DNA from: a virus
Direction: 5' to 3' (one strand)
Virus record (IMG/VR): IMGVR_UViG_3300049736_000070
Span: 1 to 25,224 of that record
DNA length: 25,224 nt
In this document: piece after piece, positions 19,946 to 25,224 of the stretch
Layout of the letters: each line of letters opens with the position of its first letter
How positions within the stretch are numbered: the first letter of the stretch is position 1
The notes under the pieces: generated by a model
Databases searched by the model: none
What the model saw: only the letters and a program-made list of their open reading frames with translations
Told to the model about the DNA's origin: nothing
Made by a program: the position numbers and the translations under genes

Positions 19946-19953
19946 TATTTATA
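19946..19953 (-). promoter_or_regulatory. T4-type late promoter before regA
   Basis: Exact TATAAATA on the minus strand in the 58-base gap between gp62 and regA, giving a leader of about 40 bases to ATG 19900 with GAAGG about 10 bases before it. Confidence 0.72.
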
Positions 19954-19958
19954 AAATG

Positions 19959-20405
19959 TTAGCCTTTGCCGCCCTTATTGAGACGTTTACGCATCAAGAA
20001 CAGGTCATCATCACTAAGAATTCTCAATGCTTCAAGTGCCTTGGTCTTACTATATCCAAAGTATTGTTGCACCAGTTCCATGTTTTCTTCTTGTTCTGGT
20101 TTCAACCACTTGTTGAACCTCTTCTTCTTGCGAATGATACTCTTCAGAAAATCATATTGCAACTTGTGATCAATATGAGGCCGTGCGTTCATCTCATTTG
20201 CAGCAGTCACGGTGTCACTGCCGTAAGACAAGTGTTTGTTTACGATGTAAGGACTGTATTGTTTCTCAGACCAATCATCAACCATGATATTTTCTTTTGA
20301 GTGACAGATGCTATTGGCAAAGTCAAAGGGACTGATTGCCTTCTTCTTGACCACATACTCATTCGCGTCAAAAGTTTTTTTGGGTTCACCCAATCCTTCA
20401 AGCAT
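19959..20405 (-). CDS. 62: Clamp loader small subunit (gp62), 148 aa
   Basis: Forms the clamp loader with four gp44 subunits and loads gp45 onto DNA. SPFDFANSICHSKENIMVDD, then a WSEKQYSPYIVNKHLSYGSD block and HIDHKLQYDFLKSIIRKKKRF are the gp62 signature of marine T4-like phages. The C-terminal part is basic and helical. It is shorter than T4 gp62 (187). The start is ATG 20405, overlapping the preceding small gene by 8 bases, with AAAGGAA upstream; a TTG one codon earlier is less likely. Position between gp44 and regA agrees with T4. High certainty. Confidence 0.93.
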   Translation of the reverse strand: MLEGLGEPKKTFDANEYVVKKKAISPFDFANSICHSKENIMVDDWSEKQYSPYIVNKHLSYGSDTVTAANEMNARPHIDHKLQYDFLKSIIRKKKRFNKWLKPEQEENMELVQQYFGYSKTKALEALRILSDDDLFLMRKRLNKGGKG

Positions 20406-20547
20406 CAAACAATTCCTTTAGGTTCAATCCATTCTTCTTTGCGATGTGTTTCGCGTTCCGATACCAGAAACTCCGGAACTGTGGATTAATTGTTCTACGG
20501 TAGGCTTCTAAACATAGCCTAATTCTTTTCTTCGCTTTATCTTGCAT
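20398..20547 (-). CDS. Small basic protein between TauD-like gene and gp62, 49 aa
   Basis: The start is taken at ATG 20547, with AGGA seven bases upstream; the frame is open further up (to 20649), but that part overlaps the TauD-like gene. The protein MQDKAKKRIRLCLEAYRRTI, then NPQFRSFWYRNAKHIAKKNG, is highly basic and helical, suggesting nucleic-acid or partner binding. The end overlaps gp62 by 8 bases. I have an impression of similar small genes beside gp62 in marine T4-like phages, but cannot name a family. Confidence 0.7.
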   Translation of the reverse strand: MQDKAKKRIRLCLEAYRRTINPQFRSFWYRNAKHIAKKNGLNLKELFDA

Positions 20548-20566
20548 ATCAAATCCTGTTTCACTA

Positions 20567-21376
20567 TCAGCGATGTCTCTCATACTTGAATTGTTCATAA
20601 TCAAATGCAATCCTATGTAATACTCGGTTAGACATATTATCAAACTCATGACGTTTGTGAATTGTCAACCACTGTTCACTGATAACTACGTCACCATCTT
20701 TCCAGTGATGATCGTATCGGTATTTATCTTGTTGAACGTGTTCTATCAACCAATCCATAGTCTGTTTGAAGTCATGTTCTTTGTACCCTACCATTCCGAA
20801 TATCTGTAGGAATGGAAAGTATAGTCCGGTTTTGCCACCATCATTTGTATGAACTAGTTTGAACGGTCTATCCGTAGCATGATGTTCTACAAAGAATTCA
20901 CTGTCAGAGTAGGAACCAGACTTGTATCCCAAGGTAATCTCTACTTCTTTCAATTCTGTTTTGATAATTTGTGGCAAATCCCTGTACGCCGCTTGCATGT
21001 CAATCCAACTGGTGCAACTACCTTCAGTGCCCTTGACACCATACAACCAAATTAGGGGCGCACGATCATAACTGCTTGCCTGATTGGCATGCCAATCCAG
21101 TGCAGAAGTATGACCAAACAATCCAGGCTCACCGTGATTATTTTTCTCACCAGTTACCCGAATGATATGATCATTGACCGCGATGTGTTCGCCCCTCTCG
21201 CCAGGCTCGTTCTGTAATCGTTGGCAGTTACCAATCAACTGGCAGAATTGAACCTCTTCATCGGGGGACAAATCTTGATTGGGAAAAACAACTACACCAT
21301 CATCCAGAAGCATTTCTGTGATATCAAATGCAGTTTCTTTATCTGCGGTCTTTAGATTTACATTACTTAATATCAA
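20567..21376 (-). CDS. TauD/2OG-Fe(II) dioxygenase-like protein with HAN in place of HxD, 269 aa
   Basis: The form is that of TauD-type 2OG dioxygenases: DDGVVVFPNQDLSPDEEVQF near the start, LDWHANQ (93-99) where TauD has WHxD, LIWLYGVKG after it, WKDGDVVISEQWLTIHKRHE with the distal His (240), and RVLHRIAF with the 2OG-binding Arg. The usual iron-ligand Asp is replaced by Asn98. There is no ATG at the right place: the first in-frame ATG would cut conserved sequence, so TTG 21376, inside the end of gp44, is the likely start. It is inserted between gp44 and gp62. I recall DWHAN-type relatives in marine phages, so this may be a distinct subfamily. Activity uncertain. Confidence 0.8.
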   Translation of the reverse strand: MILSNVNLKTADKETAFDITEMLLDDGVVVFPNQDLSPDEEVQFCQLIGNCQRLQNEPGERGEHIAVNDHIIRVTGEKNNHGEPGLFGHTSALDWHANQASSYDRAPLIWLYGVKGTEGSCTSWIDMQAAYRDLPQIIKTELKEVEITLGYKSGSYSDSEFFVEHHATDRPFKLVHTNDGGKTGLYFPFLQIFGMVGYKEHDFKQTMDWLIEHVQQDKYRYDHHWKDGDVVISEQWLTIHKRHEFDNMSNRVLHRIAFDYEQFKYERHR

Positions 21377-22292
21377 GGTTCGCCATCACATCTACTAAAC
21401 AAGCAGTCAAATTAATTTCCTGATCAGCAACAAACGCAGACTTGTATTGATAGTCTGCAACCAACAACACGAGATGAGCTGGGTTACTAACCTTGTCCAT
21501 GAGACTGTCATAGATTTTGCGATACAAACCTTGAGGATCAGTGTCAGCATTGTTTGCCACCCACTGTCGCATCTTCTTGAAGTCCTTGTCTTTGAGACTG
21601 TCAATCAGACCCTTGATGTTGACCTCAGCAATGTTACTGAGTATGCCCTCATCAATGACTCCAGACTTAGAGTATCGTTGCAACTCATTCAGAGTCCTAC
21701 GATAGTCTGGGAAATACTTCATCAACAGTTCAGCGACCACCTTCTCCGAATAGTCAATGTCATTCTCGCCGAGGATGTCAGTAAGTCTCTTCATGAACTT
21801 ACCCGCGATCAACTGTTTCTCATCCTTGTTGAGTTTGAAGTCGATCACCGCACAACGAGAGTGCAGTGGTTCAATGATTCGATTCTTGAAGTTACATGTG
21901 AAGATGAATCGGCAGTTAGCAGAGAACTCCTCAATGAATGCCCTGAGTGCAGGCTGCGTGGAGTTTGGATTCAGATAGTCTGCCTCGTCCAAGATCACAA
22001 CCTTAGTTTGCCCACCAAAACTTACCGTGGATGCAAAGTCTCTGATCTTTGTCCTGAGAACATCAATACCCGATTCATCGGAACCATTGATAAGGATGTG
22101 ATCAACACCAAGTTCATTGCACAGAGCCTTAGCAACAGTAGTCTTACCTGTACCAGCAGTGCCACATAGTAACATGTTGGGAATCTCACCCTGTTTGACG
22201 ATCTCTTCAAAACCACTTTTGATTCGATCAGGAAGCACACACTCCGCGATAGTAGCTGGACGATACTTTTCTACCCACAAAAACTCATTCAT
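21363..22292 (-). CDS. 44: Clamp loader large subunit, AAA+ ATPase (gp44), 309 aa
   Basis: ATP-driven subunit that opens gp45 and places it on primer-template DNA. The start is ATG 22292 (MNEFLWVEKYRPATIAECVL), overlapping the stop of the 57-aa gene (ATGA). WVEKYRP is the classic RFC-type box. Walker A is GTAGTGKT (44-51), Walker B is VVILDEADYL, and SRC (LHSRCAV) gives the arginine finger. The C-terminal collar domain is helical. Length is close to T4 gp44 (319). T4 RegA represses this gene; the ribosome region here is AGGAAAGAGAATCCGATG, A-rich but not tested. High certainty. Confidence 0.97.
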   Translation of the reverse strand: MNEFLWVEKYRPATIAECVLPDRIKSGFEEIVKQGEIPNMLLCGTAGTGKTTVAKALCNELGVDHILINGSDESGIDVLRTKIRDFASTVSFGGQTKVVILDEADYLNPNSTQPALRAFIEEFSANCRFIFTCNFKNRIIEPLHSRCAVIDFKLNKDEKQLIAGKFMKRLTDILGENDIDYSEKVVAELLMKYFPDYRRTLNELQRYSKSGVIDEGILSNIAEVNIKGLIDSLKDKDFKKMRQWVANNADTDPQGLYRKIYDSLMDKVSNPAHLVLLVADYQYKSAFVADQEINLTACLVDVMANLDIK

Positions 22293-22462
22293 CGGATTCT
22301 CTTTCCTAGAGTTTCTATCTGTTGTTGCCGTTTCTCGTTCCAAGTTTCCTCAGAACGCTCGACCATCTTCTTACCAGACTTGATCTTCTTTGGGAAGAAC
22401 TTAGCCTTTTCCAAGTTTGCCAGCGCAACCTTGCGCCGATCATTCACACCTTTCTGTTTCAT
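22289..22462 (-). CDS. Small basic protein before gp44, 57 aa
   Basis: A 57-codon frame from ATG 22462 to TGA 22289. Both ends are ATGA overlaps, with the cupin-fusion gene and with gp44, and GAGGAG lies five bases before the start. The protein is very basic (MKQKGVNDRRKVALANLEKA, then KFFPKKIKSGKKMVER) with a charged helical end (NEKRQQQIETLGKRIR). It looks nucleic-acid or ribosome binding. Its place ahead of the clamp loader may make its translation set that of gp44. No family known. Confidence 0.78.
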   Translation of the reverse strand: MKQKGVNDRRKVALANLEKAKFFPKKIKSGKKMVERSEETWNEKRQQQIETLGKRIR

Positions 22463-23208
22463 AGAATCTCCTCACGTTCAATGTCATCTTCTTCAAGATA
22501 ACTACCATACTGTATTTCTAAAATTTTCAAAGGTTCATCGCCAATATTTTTAACTTGATGCCAGTGATAAGGCATTATACTAAAGTAATCATGTTTTGTC
22601 AAGATATGATTTTCATAGTTTGACTCGTGGCCTATTGCATGTTTGACTAGTGCTTTGCCCTCAAGGATAAACCAGAACTCACCTCTTTCAAAATGTCTCT
22701 GGTATGATATTGCATCATTCGGTTCTACGTTAAGGAGTTTTACTTTTGCATCAGGATACTTGAGCAGTTGATCAAAGTATCCCCAATTTCTTTGTGTCCG
22801 GCAGATGTGAGAACTAGAGTTTGCCTTGTTGTCTCCTCCAACTCCAGTAGCTTGTTGAACGCCCTCAACACTCTCTGGAACATTAGAGCAGTTCCTATCC
22901 CCCCCGTTGGCAAAAATGTAAATACAATCTTTGCCGTAGTTTCGTTTACAATCAAGAATGAATTGTGTTGCGGTATCATCATCGTCATCGAATGGGACAA
23001 CGTGATCAACCATTTTTAGATTTGCCATGATGTCTAGTCTTTGCCAGAAGTCCATGAATGGTTTTCCTTTTTTGCGGAACAACCATTCATCACTATTCAG
23101 ACCGACCACCAGAACATCACCAAGTTTCTTGGCGTTTTCTAGTAAATTTATGTGGCCACCGTGTAGGGGATCAAAACCCCCCGAGACCATAACAATCTTT
23201 TTTACCAA
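22459..23208 (-). CDS. Nucleotidyltransferase-cupin fusion, 249 aa
   Basis: The N-terminal domain (1-130) is an HxGH nucleotidyltransferase: MVSGGFDPLHGGHINLLENA is the nucleotide-binding signature (as in heptose-1-P adenylyltransferase HldE/RfaE2 and glycerol-3-P cytidylyltransferase), and NSDEWLFRKKGKPFM fits the following strand. NKANSSSH (about 127-134) may be the second signature. The C-terminal domain (about 150-249) is a cupin like that of type II mannose-6-P isomerase/ManC: YQRHFERGEFWFILEGKALV, HWHQVKNIGDEPLKILEIQYG, YLEEDDIERE. The fusion could make and epimerise or isomerise an activated sugar. The start is TTG 23208, directly after the peroxiredoxin stop; ATG 23190 would cut into the first strand. 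Domains clear; reaction unknown. Confidence 0.85.
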   Translation of the reverse strand: MVKKIVMVSGGFDPLHGGHINLLENAKKLGDVLVVGLNSDEWLFRKKGKPFMDFWQRLDIMANLKMVDHVVPFDDDDDTATQFILDCKRNYGKDCIYIFANGGDRNCSNVPESVEGVQQATGVGGDNKANSSSHICRTQRNWGYFDQLLKYPDAKVKLLNVEPNDAISYQRHFERGEFWFILEGKALVKHAIGHESNYENHILTKHDYFSIMPYHWHQVKNIGDEPLKILEIQYGSYLEEDDIEREEIL

Positions 23209-23826
23209 TTATCCACCAATAACGTCTTCGGTGCCCATAGTCTCTTCTAGTGTCAATTCTAGTTGTTGACCAACTGGACTCTTATTCATAATGTAATTGT
23301 ACATGGTCAGGGCATCAGAAACCTCAAAGGGATCATCACCCACATTGTCACCATAACCATCTTCAATGAACGCAGTTTCGACCACACCATCATTCACCAA
23401 GAGTGAATATCTCCAAGATCGTTTGCCAAAAGTAAGGTTATCCTTATCAACCAACATACCCACCTTTTCAGTGAAGGTGCCTGATCCATCGGGGATCGGT
23501 TTTACCCCATTGATTTGTTGATGTCGAAACCAAGCGTTCATGACAAAACTATCGTTCACAGACAAACAGTAAATTTCATTAATACCTTTTGTCCGGAACA
23601 CCTTGTAATTCTCTTCGTAGCCAGGCAATTGTTCAGCAGAACATGTTGGGGTGAAAGCCCCAGGCAATGCAAAAAGAATCACACGTTTGTTCTTGAACAA
23701 GTCACCAGAGACTACCTTCTCCCACTTGTATGGGTTTTGAATACCCTGCTGTGACATCTCTTCATCACGGACACGAGTATTCCATTCAATATCGGCGGGT
23801 AACCGATAACCAACTTCTAATGCCAT
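23209..23826 (-). CDS. Peroxiredoxin (Prx5-like), 205 aa
   Basis: Thiol peroxidase that reduces H2O2 and organic peroxides. PGAFTPTCS (55-63) is the active-site motif, with peroxidatic Cys62 and Thr59; the RSWRY stretch (136-140) supplies the conserved Arg. VILFALPGAFTPTCSAEQLP is typical of Prx5/AhpE-like enzymes. A second Cys (87, in EIYCLSV) is not at a canonical resolving position, so it may be 1-Cys type. About 40 extra C-terminal residues are acidic and end in GG. It sits directly behind gp45, two bases after its stop, so it is expressed early with the clamp. A role in redox protection during infection is inferred. Confidence 0.92.
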   Translation of the reverse strand: MALEVGYRLPADIEWNTRVRDEEMSQQGIQNPYKWEKVVSGDLFKNKRVILFALPGAFTPTCSAEQLPGYEENYKVFRTKGINEIYCLSVNDSFVMNAWFRHQQINGVKPIPDGSGTFTEKVGMLVDKDNLTFGKRSWRYSLLVNDGVVETAFIEDGYGDNVGDDPFEVSDALTMYNYIMNKSPVGQQLELTLEETMGTEDVIGG

Positions 23827-23827
23827 T

Positions 23828-24484
23828 TTAACCTACCTTTGAACTTGGGTCAAGAGCCAACCAGTAAATTCGATTATCATTCTCAAACTTCATAACTGGT
23901 TTGGTTCCGACTGTTACTGTATAGTCATCGGGGATAACCTTGAGGGATTCAATACTCAAACGAGCATCAAACTCCTGTTGACTATCACCCAGAGACGTTG
24001 TGAAAGAATTGCTCTTCGGTGTGTTGGGATCACCAACGGAAAGGAAGACTTCATTGCCGTTGCCGACAACACGCAAGAATGGTGCAGAGATCGCAGACGC
24101 AGCACGATAGATTGTCTGGATACTATCTTTAGTGATAGGGAAGGAATACATTTCCTCGACAGGAATTTCCTTGTCTGGTGCAGCCTTGATAACGGATGGT
24201 TCTGCATAGAAGAACTCAAACTTACCAACGCCAGTTTTTACCGTGACAGATTCATCACCAAATTCAAGATCAGCATTCTCATCCATAGTCAATAAGGACA
24301 AGAACTGATTCAAATCATAGATGGCAAACTCGCGGGGAAAACTTTCTGTGACCGAGGCACGGCACAGAATATTCATGGAATTGGATACAGTAGCAAGAGT
24401 TTGCCCCTCACGAACCAAAAGATTCGTGTTGATAGAGGCAAAGTTCTTGAAGGTATCCAACGTGGACTTTGAAACTTTCATCAT
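23828..24484 (-). CDS. 45: Sliding clamp (gp45), 218-219 aa
   Basis: Trimeric processivity clamp for gp43 and, in T4, mobile activator of late transcription, linking replication to the TATAAATA promoters seen here. MKVSKSTLDTFKNFASINTN matches the T4 start (MKLSKDTTALLKNFATINSG). FAIYDLNQFLSLLTMDENAD is the typical interdomain region and YWLALDPSS the C-terminal strand. Two adjacent ATGs (24484, 24481) are possible; GGAG lies 6 and 9 bases before them. Length is near T4 (228). It is the first gene after a strong sigma70-type promoter. High certainty. Confidence 0.95.
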   Translation of the reverse strand: MMKVSKSTLDTFKNFASINTNLLVREGQTLATVSNSMNILCRASVTESFPREFAIYDLNQFLSLLTMDENADLEFGDESVTVKTGVGKFEFFYAEPSVIKAAPDKEIPVEEMYSFPITKDSIQTIYRAASAISAPFLRVVGNGNEVFLSVGDPNTPKSNSFTTSLGDSQQEFDARLSIESLKVIPDDYTVTVGTKPVMKFENDNRIYWLALDPSSKVG

Positions 24485-24512
24485 AAAATTCTCCAATCAA
24501 ACTTCAAATTAC

Positions 24513-24541
24513 ATAATAACAAAATGTGGGGCGGGTGTCAA
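24513..24541 (-). promoter_or_regulatory. Sigma70-type promoter for gp45
   Basis: On the minus strand TTGACA (24536-24541), a 17-base spacer, then TATTAT (24513-24518). Near consensus. The -35 box lies 3 bases after the stop of the upstream late gene. It opens the replication module. Confidence 0.88.
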
Positions 24542-24544
24542 GGG

Positions 24545-24880
24545 TTAAACTTCACCCTCACTAACAGCAACCGAAATGCCATTGCCTGACATATATGAGG
24601 TGACATTACTATCTGCCCATTGATCATTCTCAACCTCAGAATCATAAGCAGCCTTGTAAGTATTCCACGCGGTCTGATCAGCACAAGTTATGTCAGCGTG
24701 CAAGGTCAAACCATCTGCACTGGTATCTACTGTCATGGTTGCATCACTTCGACCAGCAAACCAACTTTGCCAGGCCTGTGCTTTAGTTTCAAAGGAAGTG
24801 CCATTCAAACTTGCCTCCCAAAAGGGCCACTCATCATCAGATGAGGTTCGCGTAAAGGTCATTCGATATCTATAAGCCAT
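24545..24880 (-). CDS. Small late protein, 111 aa
   Basis: The ATG at 24880 has GGAGAG seven bases upstream and a late promoter 35 bases before it. The protein (MAYRYRMTFTRTSSDDEWPF...) is acidic, Thr/Ser/Asp/Trp rich and predicted beta (TMTVDTSADGLTLHADITC), with a helical segment (QTAWNTYKAAYDSEVEND). One Cys, no signal peptide. The composition fits a small virion protein (decoration or tail), but no family is recognised. It is flanked upstream by a large inverted repeat and downstream by the gp45 promoter. Confidence 0.75.
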   Translation of the reverse strand: MAYRYRMTFTRTSSDDEWPFWEASLNGTSFETKAQAWQSWFAGRSDATMTVDTSADGLTLHADITCADQTAWNTYKAAYDSEVENDQWADSNVTSYMSGNGISVAVSEGEV

Positions 24881-24914
24881 TGTTCTCTCCGTAACAGGTT
24901 AGTCTTTCTCTCTC

Positions 24915-24922
24915 TATTTATA
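24915..24922 (-). promoter_or_regulatory. T4-type late promoter
   Basis: Exact TATAAATA on the minus strand between the 14-bp inverted repeat and the 111-aa gene. The predicted transcript starts near 24909 and lacks the inverted repeat. Confidence 0.8.
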
Positions 24923-24929
24923 ATAAAAT

Positions 24930-24980
24930 GCCGGACACTGGTGAATTGAGAGAGAGTGAGAGAGGCCACCAGTGTCCGGC
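24930..24980 (-). promoter_or_regulatory. 14-bp perfect inverted repeat (terminator or RNA switch)
   Basis: GCCGGACACTGGTG and CACCAGTGTCCGGC form a perfect 14-bp stem around a 23-base loop rich in CTCTCTC (minus strand). ATTTTATT follows it. It lies 17 bases after the stop of the DUF3310-like gene, so it may end that transcript, although the U-run is interrupted and the loop is large for a simple terminator. Confidence 0.8.
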
Positions 24981-24997
24981 CCGCCGTAGCGGAACTG

Positions 24998-25224
24998 TTA
25001 CTCCTGTTCTAAGTCATGAACATGGAGTGCGATGATGGCGTAATGTAACACCTTCATCAAATCTTTTCGGTTGTATCCATCCTTCTTACCGTAGCGTTGT
25101 GCATACTTTAGGATGTTTCCTATACAGAACCCCTCACCGTGGCCACCGTCAATAATAAACTCAGTCGCCTGATACTTATTGATTGAGTAGTGTTCACCAT
25201 AGGTAGCATCTATATACTTTTGGA
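24998..25224 (-). CDS. DUF3310-like protein, N-terminus beyond window
   Basis: The last 74 codons of a gene that enters from the right edge and stops at TAA 24998. HYSINKYQATEFIIDGGHGE, then GFCIGNILKYAQRYGKKDGY and RKDLMKVLHYAIIALH, match the DUF3310 pattern (Y-x-x-x-(D/E)FI...NLGNAIKYI-x-R-x-GKKD...DL-K-x-x-Y), a small helical family common in phages. The family is sometimes labelled nucleotide kinase, without firm evidence. It ends in an acidic HDLEQE. The inverted repeat lies just downstream. Family assignment from memory, good fit. Confidence 0.8.
   Translation of the reverse strand, partial: QKYIDATYGEHYSINKYQATEFIIDGGHGEGFCIGNILKYAQRYGKKDGYNRKDLMKVLHYAIIALHVHDLEQE

Noticed and set aside
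21447-22169. Plus-strand open frame of 240 codons
   Set aside because: It is antisense to gp44, whose motifs are unmistakable; the plus frame shows no domain and no promoter.

Overview
The window is a piece of a T4-like (Straboviridae/Kyanoviridae-type) myovirus genome, most like the marine 'exo-T-even' phages. The diagnostic genes are a family B DNA polymerase (gp43), UvsX, the gp41 helicase, the gp44/gp62 clamp loader, the gp45 clamp and the RegA translational repressor, together with T4-type late promoters (TATAAATA). Several small proteins are of kinds I associate with marine cyano-, pelagi- and vibriophages. The host should be Gram-negative, because the phage encodes an i-spanin/o-spanin-like pair and several lipoproteins. 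I cannot name the host. Every gene I accept lies on the minus strand, so transcription runs from high to low coordinates. Genes are tightly packed, with many ATGA or TAATG start/stop overlaps. No tRNA, IS element or CRISPR array was seen, and no stretch over 300 bases lacks a gene.

Layout in the direction of transcription: (1) 25224-24545: the end of a DUF3310-like gene, a 14-bp inverted repeat, a late promoter and a small late gene. (2) 24541-12918: the replication module, opened by a strong sigma70-type promoter. Its order is clamp gp45, peroxiredoxin, a nucleotidyltransferase-cupin fusion, a 57-aa basic protein, gp44, a TauD-like protein, a 49-aa protein, gp62, regA, a secreted protein, hsp20 (own promoter inside an inverted repeat), a 35-aa membrane peptide, a 131-aa protein, gp43 (own promoter), uvsX, a Cys-rich 60-aa protein and gp41. 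The conserved T4 order is kept, with accessory genes inserted between the core genes.

(3) 12922-11290: a late lysis-type operon with an i-spanin-like gene, an overlapping o-spanin-like lipoprotein, a two-TM protein with an EF-hand-like loop (holin candidate) and a 2OG-Fe(II) oxygenase-like gene. (4) 11181-9580: an apparent early operon of seven small genes behind a near-consensus sigma70 promoter; two of them (49 and 59 aa) are easily missed. (5) 9535-8083: a late lipoprotein with perfect 11-residue repeats, a terminator and a coiled-coil protein.

(6) 8073-1: late genes. These are a ligase-like nucleotidyltransferase with a KWDG motif, a NadR/NMNAT-like nucleotidyltransferase, T4-type lysozyme, a lipoprotein, a sulfotransferase, a large P-loop kinase mosaic protein, two small proteins and a large partial protein with a six-cysteine cluster. 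The most interesting signal is here. The ligase-like protein and the 94-aa protein start with a motif in the same register as the T4 capsid-targeting sequence (aromatic at 4 and 7, aliphatic at 8, Glu at 10), and the neighbouring kinase and NMNAT-like proteins carry looser versions. This suggests that nucleotide-handling or nucleic-acid-repair enzymes are packaged in the head and delivered with the DNA.
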